DNA from: Sphingomonas oryzagri
GTDB taxonomy: Bacteria; Pseudomonadota; Alphaproteobacteria; Sphingomonadales; Sphingomonadaceae
Direction: 5' to 3'
Assembly (NCBI RefSeq): GCF_029906645.1
Contig: NZ_JARYGZ010000001.1
Coordinates: 2,227,208-2,291,207, forward strand
Length of the DNA stretch: 64,000 bases
Position 1 is the stretch's first letter; each line of letters opens with the position of its first letter. Shown one piece after another: positions 49,683-58,098 of the stretch. A model generated the notes under the pieces. It was not told where the DNA came from. It was given only the letters and a program-made list of their open reading frames with translations, and did no database searches. A program made the position numbers and the translations under genes.

Positions 49683-50540
49683 GTGCGCTTCGCCGGATCG
49701 AGCGCGCTTGTGCACCTGATCGGCGCGATCGAGCGACGGTTCGCAGCCATCGTCTCGCAGATGAGCCAGTGGGATCCACAATCCCTGCTGTCACGGTTCA
49801 ACCGGGCTCCGGCGGGATGCTGGCTCGCGCTGCCGCAGGATTTTGCGACCGTTCTCGGCGCAGGTCTGGATATCGCCGAGCGCACCGGTGGCGCATTTGA
49901 TCCAACCCACGGCCGTGCCGCCGCGTTGCTCGGCTTTGGCGCGGTGACCGTGGATCGGCCGCCGACAAGGGGCGAGCTGGATGAGGCTTTCGAGAGCACC
50001 GGGTGGCAACGGCTGGCACTCGATCGGACGTCACGTCGGGTGCGGCAGCCGGGCGGACTCTGGCTCGACCTTTCGGCTATCGCCAAGGGCTTCGCGGCAG
50101 ACGCCGTCTCACATTTGCTGGCGGAACAGGGCGTCGAAGATGCGCTGGTCGAGATTGGCGGCGAACTGGTTGGCCGAGGCCTGAGGCCGGACGGGCAACC
50201 GTGGTGGGTGGATGTCGAAGATCCGCCCGGCGTCGCTCTGCCGCCACTGCGCATAGGCCTGCACGAAATAGCCATCGCGACGTCAGGCGACTATGTGCGC
50301 GGCGCCCACACGCTCGATCCGCGCACCGGGCGTCCGCTGGGCGCGTCCGTCATATCTGCGTCGGTTGTTCATGAAAGCGCGATGATGGCAGACGGTTGGG
50401 CAACCGCGCTAACCGTGCTCGGTCCTGAAGCCGGTATCGCTGTTGCCACAAGAGAAGATCTCAGCGCTCGTCTCGTCACCCGTTCGCGCGATGCTACCGA
50501 GCGGATTTCTCCGCGCCTGGCTCGCATGATCGAAGCATAG
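49683..50540 (+). CDS. apbE: ApbE-like FAD:protein FMN transferase, N-terminus missing
   Basis: 285 residues from GTG 49683. The family region continues in frame upstream ([13 protein letters not shown]) to about 49640 without a start codon, so the native N-terminus and export signal were lost at the junction with the hydroxylase remnant. Core motifs: [52 protein letters not shown] and the metal-binding '[20 protein letters not shown]'. ApbE attaches FMN to periplasmic flavoproteins; without a signal it could not be exported. PepSY, PiuC and ApbE genes often form one iron-related locus. Confidence 0.75.
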   Translation: MRFAGSSALVHLIGAIERRFAAIVSQMSQWDPQSLLSRFNRAPAGCWLALPQDFATVLGAGLDIAERTGGAFDPTHGRAAALLGFGAVTVDRPPTRGELDEAFESTGWQRLALDRTSRRVRQPGGLWLDLSAIAKGFAADAVSHLLAEQGVEDALVEIGGELVGRGLRPDGQPWWVDVEDPPGVALPPLRIGLHEIAIATSGDYVRGAHTLDPRTGRPLGASVISASVVHESAMMADGWATALTVLGPEAGIAVATREDLSARLVTRSRDATERISPRLARMIEA

Positions 50541-50676
50541 TCATTTCGGGATTTCGACCCCGTCGCCGCCTGCCGACAGCGGCCTTAGGGAGTCTGAGTG
50601 CCAACTATCTCTGCGAACTTCCCTTTCAAGACGATACCGCCGCCCACGTCATGGCCTTCAACGAACCGTCGCTTGA

Positions 50677-51987
50677 TCAGGCAGTCTGTGGCTCCGGCGC
50701 TGGCCGCAATGCCAGAGTGATGGCCGCGGCCAGCGTTCCGCAGGCCATGAGGGGGGCGACCCAGTGCAATGGCCAGCCCGCGGCAAAGAGCAGACCGGCG
50801 ACGATCGGGCCGAGCGCGGCACCACCGCGCCCGATACCGATGACGAGGCCAGTGCCGCCCGCCCGAAGCCGCGTGGGAAAAGACTGTGCGAAGACGGCGT
50901 AGAGGCCCGCCGTCGCGCCGTTGGTGAAGAACCCAGCGATCGCCGCCGCGAGCGAGAGTTGCCCAAGTGTGGCAAGATCCTGCCCGAACGAAGCGACGGC
51001 GACACCGCCGCCTACCATCGCTCCTATGATGAGTTGCCGAACGCCGAAGCGCTGCGTCAGGAGACTGATCACGATCGATCCCGTCGCACCGCCGACATTC
51101 GCCCATACCAGGACGCCACCCGCTGACGCCGGCGGGAAGCCCATGTCGACCACCACCTTCGGAATCCACTTCATGAGGAAGTAGAAAGTCATGATGTGCG
51201 CGAAATAGGCGATCGTGAGGGCCACCGTTACTGCGGCGATGCCGGGGCGGAACAGCTCTGTCAGATTGGGTCGCGAGGGGGGTTCGGCGAGCGGGGGCAG
51301 CTCGGCGAGAGGCCGTCTTCCTTGGCGCACCATTGTCCTGTTGATGCGGTCCAGCGCGCTAACTGGCTGCCGGAGGCACAGGAAGGCAATCGTTTCGGGA
51401 ACGAACCAGAGAACAAGCGGTATGAATACGGCACTCGCGATCGCGCCGAACTCGAAGATTGTCTGCCATCGGCCGGTTGCCGCAAGAAGCGCAGAGGCGA
51501 TGCTGCCTCCGACGATAGCGCCCATCGGGTACCCGCCGGCCATGATCGCCACGGACAGGTTGCGGCGCCGCGCGTTCGAACATTCGGCGACGATGGCGTT
51601 CGTTGCTGCCAGCATGCCCCCGATCCCCAGGCCGGTGAACAATCGGAGGCTCGACAACATGACGACGCCCGTTGCGAGCGAGGCGACACCCATCCCGCTC
51701 GCCATGATGGCGAGGCAGGCGAGGATCGTCGGCCGCCGGCCCATCCTGTCTGCAAGCGCGCCCAGCAGGAATGCGCCGATCGCCATGCCGATCAGCTCCA
51801 TCGACAGCACCACTCCAAGCGCGGCACGGTCGATCCCCCACTGCGCGGCGATGCCAGGCGAGGCGAACGAAATGGACAGCACGTCGAAACCATCGAGCGC
51901 GTTGAGCGCGGTGGCGATGGCAATCGCGAGCACCTGTCGCGAGTGCATGGGCTCACGGGCGATGATGGAGCGGGGATCCTCAAGCAC
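50677..51987 (-). CDS. AAHS-family aromatic acid MFS transporter
   Basis: 436 residues, twelve helices. The first helix carries ALNALDGFDVLSISFASPG, the DGFD signature of aromatic acid/H+ symporters (PcaK, GalT type). The loop LGALADRMGRRPTILACLAI is the MFS motif A. Encoded 30 bases downstream of the gallate dioxygenase gene on the same strand, it is the likely gallate or protocatechuate importer of the inner membrane. Confidence 0.9.
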   Translation of the reverse strand: MLEDPRSIIAREPMHSRQVLAIAIATALNALDGFDVLSISFASPGIAAQWGIDRAALGVVLSMELIGMAIGAFLLGALADRMGRRPTILACLAIMASGMGVASLATGVVMLSSLRLFTGLGIGGMLAATNAIVAECSNARRRNLSVAIMAGGYPMGAIVGGSIASALLAATGRWQTIFEFGAIASAVFIPLVLWFVPETIAFLCLRQPVSALDRINRTMVRQGRRPLAELPPLAEPPSRPNLTELFRPGIAAVTVALTIAYFAHIMTFYFLMKWIPKVVVDMGFPPASAGGVLVWANVGGATGSIVISLLTQRFGVRQLIIGAMVGGGVAVASFGQDLATLGQLSLAAAIAGFFTNGATAGLYAVFAQSFPTRLRAGGTGLVIGIGRGGAALGPIVAGLLFAAGWPLHWVAPLMACGTLAAAITLALRPAPEPQTA

Positions 51988-52017
51988 GTGCGATCTTCTC
52001 CGTCTCGTCGGTCGGGC

Positions 52018-53271
52018 TTACTTCTGGCCGCCCTTGAGGCTGCTGCCGACGGAATAGAGCGCTCCCGGCGCGTTCCGGCTGGCCTGGAACTGCTCGAGCG
52101 TCTCGCCGCGCATACCGGCGTACACGACGGCATTCGGCAGACCGAGCACGGCGGCCAGCTTCTCGAGACCGAAGAAGATCGCGCCTCTACCGATCAAGCC
52201 TGTCCAGTCGCGGCGGCGGATCAGGTCCTGATCAGCCGGGTCGAGACCCGAGGCAGCGAGGCTCGCCTCCTCGTCGGCAAGGAAAGCAGCCCGGTGGTCG
52301 GGCTCGACCATCCGCTGCAGGTAGCGATTGAGGTCGTAGTTGCGCACGCTCACGTCCAACGTGAAGGGCTGGCTGGCCGGCAGCTGCAGCGTCCTCTGAT
52401 CGAGCTCGTCGGCGGGCTTCAGGCCCCCAACGCCAGCCTTGTTTTCGAGAAGCAGGGTGGCGATACCGGTCATCGACGGCAGATAGTAATCGCGCGCGAG
52501 CAAGCTCGGCCGAGCGCACAATGCCCCGCGCATGATCAACCACATTACGACCTCGGAGCTCTCCCAGCCGCCACGCATTGCCAGTTCCGACTGGCTCATG
52601 CGCGCGAGAGTCTCCGGGTCGTCAAGGAGCAGGTCCATGAACTGCTGATCCCAGGCCGGGTCGTTGAAACCCGCCCGGCCACCGTGGACCTGATGCGAAA
52701 GGCCGCCCGTCGCGATGAGGACGACCGACAGGTCCTCAGGATAGCTCTCAATCGCCTTTCTCAGCGCCCGGCCAAGCTTCCAGCAGCGGCGCGCGGTCGG
52801 CACCGGGTTCTGCAGCACACCTACCGCGAGAGGTATGAGCGTCGTGGGCCAGCCGTCCTGATAATCGTAAAGCAGGCTCATCGGCGAGAAGCAGCCGTGG
52901 TCGAGCGGTCGGCGCTGGAACAGCGACATGTCGAACTCTTCGGCGACCAGGCTTTCGGCAATGTGGCGAGCAAGCGCGGGGTGGCCCATGATGGTCGGAA
53001 GCGCTCGTGCGCCGCCGCCTTCGTCGGCGACGTCGTGGCTTGCTCCGATCCCGAGCGCGAAGGCGGAATAGTGATCGAAGAAGAAGGAGGTGACGTGGTC
53101 ATTGTAGATGACGAACGCCACGTCGGGCTTCTTTTCCGCAAGCCAGGCCTTGAGCGGCGCGTAGGCAGAGAAGATCGGCGCCCACGCGGGATCGTCGTGC
53201 TTCCCGGCGTCGTGCGCGAAGCCGATGGTCGGAGTGTGGGAGGTGCCGATGCCGCCGATGATGCGTGCCAT
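52018..53271 (-). CDS. desB: gallate dioxygenase (DesB-type class III extradiol enzyme)
   Basis: 417 residues from ATG 53271. LigB-like domain ~1-280 fused to a LigA-like C-terminal region, as in DesB/GalA. Fe ligands: His 12 (GTSHTPTIG), His 59 (YNDHVTSF) and a Glu in GWESSEVV (237-240). Catalytic His region is GGLSHQVHGG. It opens gallate with O2 between C4 and C5 to 4-oxalomesaconate. The length equals known gallate dioxygenases, and the tautomerase and hydratase for the next steps are in the window. A protocatechuate or 3-O-methylgallate preference cannot be excluded. Confidence 0.85.
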   Translation of the reverse strand: MARIIGGIGTSHTPTIGFAHDAGKHDDPAWAPIFSAYAPLKAWLAEKKPDVAFVIYNDHVTSFFFDHYSAFALGIGASHDVADEGGGARALPTIMGHPALARHIAESLVAEEFDMSLFQRRPLDHGCFSPMSLLYDYQDGWPTTLIPLAVGVLQNPVPTARRCWKLGRALRKAIESYPEDLSVVLIATGGLSHQVHGGRAGFNDPAWDQQFMDLLLDDPETLARMSQSELAMRGGWESSEVVMWLIMRGALCARPSLLARDYYLPSMTGIATLLLENKAGVGGLKPADELDQRTLQLPASQPFTLDVSVRNYDLNRYLQRMVEPDHRAAFLADEEASLAASGLDPADQDLIRRRDWTGLIGRGAIFFGLEKLAAVLGLPNAVVYAGMRGETLEQFQASRNAPGALYSVGSSLKGGQK

Positions 53272-53324
53272 ATTCGATGGGTCCAAATGGATTAGTTGAT
53301 GTCGGTCTTGCCGGCGAACGCCGC

Positions 53325-54218
53325 CTAGAGAAAGCGCACGACGTTGGCGAGGTTCCCGGGTTTGTCGAATACCGGATCGATGTGCTGAGCATCGGGGACG
53401 ATGTCCAGATGCACCTTGCCGCCCACCTTGCGCAGGGCATCCGCCAACATCTCGCTCTGCTCGTGCGGCACCGTGCAGTCGGCTCCGCCCGCCTGCAACA
53501 ACACAGGTGGCGACGACGCGGAAACGTAGGATATCGGGCTCGCCGCAGCGACGAGGTCTTCCCGCTTCGACACTGGCGAACCTAACCACATCGATTCCGG
53601 GCTGTCGCCTGCGCCGTGGGTCGCCGCCTTGGTACCGCAAGGACTGTTGCGCAGCTGGTCGTCCATCGCGTCGAACCGCACCGGCGGATACATCGCGACG
53701 ATTGCGGCGACAGGTTCAATCCTTTCGGCCCCTATCAGCGCACGCCCCTCGGAAAGGCCGGCGAGAAGCGCGAGGTTGGCACCAGTCGACTTGCCCCACA
53801 AAGCGACCCGTCCGGGATCGATATCGAGCAAGCGCGCCTTGCGACGAAGCGCGGCGATCGCAGTCGTCACATCCCCTGCCGCAGCTGGAAACCTGGCTTC
53901 GCCCCACATTCTGTAATTGGTGCTCGCAACCGCGATACCGTTCGACAGCAACGCCGCGATATCCTGCTTCAGACCGTCATGCCCCCGTTTGCCACCGAAG
54001 AGGAAGGCACCGCCGTGGACCGTGAGGACGATCGGAAACGGCCCCTTGCCCTGGGGACGCCAGACGTCCAGACGCTGTGCCGGGTCCGGGCCGTAGGCGA
54101 TGTCGGCGACGGTCGGTGTCGGAGGCGCGCCGTTGAGGTACATTCCGGCTGCGACCGCCGCCGCAGCAGCGATCGCGCCCCCACCAGCGGCCAGCACCCT
54201 TTTTAAGGACGTCCGCAT
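53325..54218 (-). CDS. exported or anchored alpha/beta hydrolase (BD-FAE/esterase type)
   Basis: 297 residues. An N-terminal hydrophobic segment (AAGGGAIAAAAAVAAGMYL) serves as signal or anchor. Motifs: HGGAF oxyanion hole in VLTVHGGAFLFGGKRGHDGL, nucleophile in VALWGKSTGANLALLAG, acid in LLQAGGADCTVP and a late His in VPDAQHIDPVFD. This is the BD-FAE/hormone-sensitive-lipase-like group. It probably hydrolyses aromatic or feruloyl esters in the periplasm next to the TonB receptor gene 13 bases upstream. Confidence 0.85.
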   Translation of the reverse strand: MRTSLKRVLAAGGGAIAAAAAVAAGMYLNGAPPTPTVADIAYGPDPAQRLDVWRPQGKGPFPIVLTVHGGAFLFGGKRGHDGLKQDIAALLSNGIAVASTNYRMWGEARFPAAAGDVTTAIAALRRKARLLDIDPGRVALWGKSTGANLALLAGLSEGRALIGAERIEPVAAIVAMYPPVRFDAMDDQLRNSPCGTKAATHGAGDSPESMWLGSPVSKREDLVAAASPISYVSASSPPVLLQAGGADCTVPHEQSEMLADALRKVGGKVHLDIVPDAQHIDPVFDKPGNLANVVRFL

Positions 54219-54231
54219 CCGACTTTCGTCC

Positions 54232-56640
54232 TCAGAACTTCACGCCGAGACGCACACCGAAGTAACGAGGCGTCGACACCCCGTAAGCGACCGAGTTCTC
54301 AGGAAACGCCGAGCCAGGAACTTCCGGTGTCGCCTGGCCGCCCGTGAAGCCGCCATAGGTGCCATTGTATCCGCCAGGCCCCGAGGTCCGCTGCAGCTTG
54401 TTCTCGATATTCTCAACGAAGATCTGGATCGTGTAGCGATCACCGGCCGCCACATAGGTGACGCTCGCGTCGCTGCGTGTGAAACTGCCCTGCTTGTAGC
54501 GGACAGCATTGGCATAATCAGTCAGGAAGTAACTCGAGCTGATCTTGCTCGCGGCCCGCAGGCGAAGCTCCGCGCCATTCCCGAGATCGATCGAATGGGT
54601 CGCTGAAAGATTGGCGACGAAGTGAGGCGTATTGGGAAGCGCATATCCGCTGAAGTCGGCGAACGCGCCCGTCAGATAGCCGAGATAGCCGGTCTGCAGC
54701 CTGACGATCTTCGAATGCTCGTAGGCGAGAGACACGTTGAGCATGGTGGACCGATCAAGCTGGTAGTGTGCTTCGCCCTCCACACCATATATCTTTACGG
54801 GCGCCAGCTGCGTGAACAACACCCCGACGATCCCGGCAGGGGTTGGGAACAGCGTCAGTCCGTTGATCTGGTCTTTCGAATAATCGTAATAATAAGCATC
54901 CGCCGTAATGGTCAATTTCTCGAGGGGGCGTCCCTTGTAGCCGATCTCGTAGGCGGTCAGCGATTCCGGGCCGTAGGGAGCTGTGGTGCCGGTCCGCGGA
55001 TCGAAATCGTTGAAACCGCCCGCCTTGAACCCGGTGGAAACCGACGCATAAAATAGATCGCGCGGTGTCGCCTGGAAGTTGATCCCGGCCTTGTAAGTGA
55101 TCTTGTGATCCTTCTCGAAGCCGTTGTTGACCGATCCTATACAGTTGTTCGGATAGGTGCACCCGGGAACACCGCCAACCGCGAACGTCCCCGTTCGCGT
55201 GCTCTCGTCGTGAGTATAACGCAGGCCGCCGATGATCGCGATCTTCTCGAGCGGGTGAAGCGTGACCTGGCCGAATATCCCGTAGGACTTGTGCTCGGTC
55301 GTGTTAACCGGATCGATGCTGTTGATCCATTCAGAGGTATCGCTAAGACCGCCCGTTGACGAGAGCGGAGCAATCCAGTTGTGATCGCTCTCGTTGATCT
55401 TCTCGTGATAGTAGTTCGCGCCCGCGACATATTCGAAAAAGCCGGGGTTCACGTTCGAGATGCGCGCCTCGAACTGATTGGTGTTGAACACCCCGTGATA
55501 TTGGTCGAGCGCGAACGAGCCTGCCGCCGTTGGGGTACCGGTGTCGAAGGGATTTCCATTGGTCGTATTCTGACTATTATCCTTGAAGTGCTGCTCATTG
55601 CCAAGCAGGTCCAGCTGCATATTACCGAACTTCCAGTTGAGCTGCTCATTGAAGTTCTGGAAATTCTCCCGGACGTAGGACGGCACGGGATTTGGCACGA
55701 TATGGAAGGGATCGCCATGATCGAGGGCATCTGCGGTGACAGTGCCGTTCCCGTCGCCACCAATATGCCCGACCGTGGCGATAACGGTCGCGGTGATGTT
55801 GTCCGAGGGCTTGAACAACAGTGACGCGCGCCCTGTCGCGTCTTTCTGGTCGTTCTTTGCGGGCAGGCCGTTCGCACTGAGGCGGGCGTTGCTCGGGCCG
55901 GCGCCATTGTTGGCCAGGGGCGAGCCGGTGACACTCGTATCGACCGGCTTCAGATAGCCATCCCGATCGTTGAAGCTCCCTGCGAACCGCGCTGCAAACA
56001 TGCTTCCGAGCGGAACGTTCACCGCACCCTCGGCCCGCTTTGCATTGTAGTTGCCATATTCGACCTTGGCGTAGCCACCGGCCTCGCCCAGCACGGGCTT
56101 CTTGGTGATGATGTTGATGGCGCCGCCCGTTGAGCTGCGCCCATATAGTGTACCCTGCGGCCCTTTCAGCACTTCGACGCGTTCGAGATCGAAGAAGGCG
56201 ACGCCCTCCTCTTGCCCACGACCGACGAAAGCGCCGTCGATGTTGAACGCGATACCGAGCTCACCCTTGCTGGTCTGATCGGTCGAGGTGACGCCGCGGA
56301 TGCTTACGTTCGTGCCAAATGCACCGGAGCCGATATTCACGCCGGCCACGAGGTTCTGAATGTCGTTGACGGTGTTGACGCCAACCGTCTTCAGGTCGTT
56401 GCCGCTGAGCACCGATATCGCGGCAGGCACTTTGAGCACACTCTCGGACCGACGAAGCGCCGTCACGACGATATCGCCCGGCTGCTGCGAAGCGCCATCG
56501 GACAGGGGGGCGGCGGCTGTCGTGGCAGCGGAATTCGTCGGCGCACCCGTCTGCTGATCCTGTGCCAATGCCGGGATCGCGACGCCAATCGCCATCGCGA
56601 TCGCAGATGCGCGCGACAGATAGAGTCCAGTGCTCTTCAT
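54232..56640 (-). CDS. TonB-dependent receptor (third)
   Basis: 802 residues with signal peptide (ASAIAMAIGVAIPALA). Plug entry GDIVVTALRRSESVLKVPAA, plug signature VEVLKGPQGTLYGRSSTGGA, barrel with YYYDYSKDQINGLTLFPTP, end STPRYFGVRLGVKF. No STN domain. Divergent from the AraC gene and upstream of esterase, dioxygenase and transporter genes on the same strand. It is a good candidate for gallate ester or gallotannin uptake across the outer membrane. Confidence 0.9.
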   Translation of the reverse strand: MKSTGLYLSRASAIAMAIGVAIPALAQDQQTGAPTNSAATTAAAPLSDGASQQPGDIVVTALRRSESVLKVPAAISVLSGNDLKTVGVNTVNDIQNLVAGVNIGSGAFGTNVSIRGVTSTDQTSKGELGIAFNIDGAFVGRGQEEGVAFFDLERVEVLKGPQGTLYGRSSTGGAINIITKKPVLGEAGGYAKVEYGNYNAKRAEGAVNVPLGSMFAARFAGSFNDRDGYLKPVDTSVTGSPLANNGAGPSNARLSANGLPAKNDQKDATGRASLLFKPSDNITATVIATVGHIGGDGNGTVTADALDHGDPFHIVPNPVPSYVRENFQNFNEQLNWKFGNMQLDLLGNEQHFKDNSQNTTNGNPFDTGTPTAAGSFALDQYHGVFNTNQFEARISNVNPGFFEYVAGANYYHEKINESDHNWIAPLSSTGGLSDTSEWINSIDPVNTTEHKSYGIFGQVTLHPLEKIAIIGGLRYTHDESTRTGTFAVGGVPGCTYPNNCIGSVNNGFEKDHKITYKAGINFQATPRDLFYASVSTGFKAGGFNDFDPRTGTTAPYGPESLTAYEIGYKGRPLEKLTITADAYYYDYSKDQINGLTLFPTPAGIVGVLFTQLAPVKIYGVEGEAHYQLDRSTMLNVSLAYEHSKIVRLQTGYLGYLTGAFADFSGYALPNTPHFVANLSATHSIDLGNGAELRLRAASKISSSYFLTDYANAVRYKQGSFTRSDASVTYVAAGDRYTIQIFVENIENKLQRTSGPGGYNGTYGGFTGGQATPEVPGSAFPENSVAYGVSTPRYFGVRLGVKF

Positions 56641-56728
56641 AGATCCTCCCTCGCTCTGGCAATGTGACGGGCTTTGCTGGCCTCTCTGCCGAGTTTCTTT
56701 CTTCTGCGCTGTGCACTACAGGGTGTGA
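56641..56728. promoter_or_regulatory. divergent promoter, TonB receptor / AraC gene
   Basis: An 88-base gap between divergent starts. On the minus strand GAGGGAGGATCT lies just before the receptor ATG. The AraC protein probably binds here; I see no clear repeat to define its site. Confidence 0.4.
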
Positions 56729-57955
56729 ATGGCGGAAACTGAAAATCGTATGGACTTTTCGCTCGCATCTCCTGCGCTGATCGGGAGCGTCAGCGCCGCT
56801 GCCGTTCCGCGCTATATTCTTTACGGAGACGCCAGCGCGCGGCCGGACTGGTTCGTGAATGTGGAACCGCTCGACCAACGATGCCGCGAACGGGGCTGGG
56901 TCATCGCACCGCACACCCATCCGCGTTTCATGCAGATGGTCGTCGTCGACGAGGGCGGTGGCGAGATGTCGGTCGAGGGCGAAACAATCCCTTTCTCCTC
57001 ATCCAGCATCCTCGTTGTCCCGCCTCACAGAATACACGGCTTCCGTTATCTGGAGGCCACGACCGGCTGGGTTCTGACGATCGAGATAAACTATCTTGCC
57101 GATCTCCTGGTCCGAGCTCCGGCCCTCAAGACTGTGCTCGACGTGCCGGGCGTCTTCGACCTGACTGTCGCCATCTTGCCCAGCATTGCCGAAGAGATCT
57201 CCGGACTCGCCCAGGAATTGGCCGAGATGCGTCCCGGCAACGCCATCGGGGCCGAGATCAAGCTGCTGTCGGTCTTGCTGCTGCTCCTTCGCAACTGGCC
57301 GGCGTCAGACGGGCAACGGCGGCCTCCGGCCGACAGCCGGTCAGCACTCGTCGAGCGCTACAAGGAATTGGTCGAGCGCCGCTTTCGCGAGCAGCCCCAG
57401 CTTACGGAGGTCGCAGAGGAGCTCAAGGTGAGCGTTTCCCAGCTCAGGCTGGCCTGCAAGACTGTTGCCGGGGTGTCGCCTCTCGAATTGATGCACGATC
57501 GCATCGCAGGCGAGGCGAAACGCTGCCTCATCTACACGACGATGAGCATCGCCGAGATCGCCGATTGGCTCGGCTTCGCCGACGGCGCCTACTTTTCGCG
57601 CTTCTTCGCAAAGGCGGCGGGCAAGTCGCCGACCAATTATCGACGTAAGCAGGACTTCAGTGGAGACGCGCTGACCTCACCCGAGACGGCGGCCTTGACC
57701 AGGTCAGGTGCTGCGCTTGATGAGCGGATCGGTGAGGATAGCGTCTCCTCGACCGATCAACTGGTGGCCGGCTGCCTCGAACCGGGGTGCCATGGGCACC
57801 GCCGGACGGTATTGCTGCCAGCCCGGCATCGCCAACAACCTGTCGGCATCATTGTCCCGGATCCCGCCAGTGAATCTCGATCGGCGGCCCTCTGTACCCT
57901 CTCCCGGCAAGAACATCGCGAAGTCGACGGATATCGGGCCAGGCGAGCTCGTTGA
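56729..57955 (+). CDS. AraC-family regulator with atypical C-terminal tail
   Basis: 408 residues from ATG 56729; ATG 56750 is an alternative. N-terminal cupin (APHTHPRFMQMVVVDEGGGE, SSSILVVPPHRIHGFRYLEA) and C-terminal double HTH (QPQLTEVAEELKVSVSQLRL, MSIAEIADWLGFADGAYFSR, KAAGKSPTNYRRK). Family members normally stop after this at ~310 residues. Here another ~100 residues follow that look non-native and are probably read-through into decayed sequence. The cupin resembles regulators of aromatic acid catabolism, so it likely senses gallate or a related acid and controls the divergent receptor operon. Confidence 0.85.
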   Translation: MAETENRMDFSLASPALIGSVSAAAVPRYILYGDASARPDWFVNVEPLDQRCRERGWVIAPHTHPRFMQMVVVDEGGGEMSVEGETIPFSSSSILVVPPHRIHGFRYLEATTGWVLTIEINYLADLLVRAPALKTVLDVPGVFDLTVAILPSIAEEISGLAQELAEMRPGNAIGAEIKLLSVLLLLLRNWPASDGQRRPPADSRSALVERYKELVERRFREQPQLTEVAEELKVSVSQLRLACKTVAGVSPLELMHDRIAGEAKRCLIYTTMSIAEIADWLGFADGAYFSRFFAKAAGKSPTNYRRKQDFSGDALTSPETAALTRSGAALDERIGEDSVSSTDQLVAGCLEPGCHGHRRTVLLPARHRQQPVGIIVPDPASESRSAALCTLSRQEHREVDGYRARRAR

Positions 57956-58098
57956 CGCCCGGCTCGAAGCACCAGCGCGGATACCATGGCGAAGCGCTGT
58001 GGTTCTTTCGCGTGGCGGGCTTGTTCAGAGCCAAACACGCCGGGCGCAGGCGCAATACGCTCCGGCCGGACCCGACGAGGTCCGGCCGGCGCGCGGCT

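Noticed and set aside
51196-53295. 699-codon plus-strand open frame over the transporter and dioxygenase genes
   Set aside because: Antisense shadow of two well-supported minus-strand genes; no recognisable domain.
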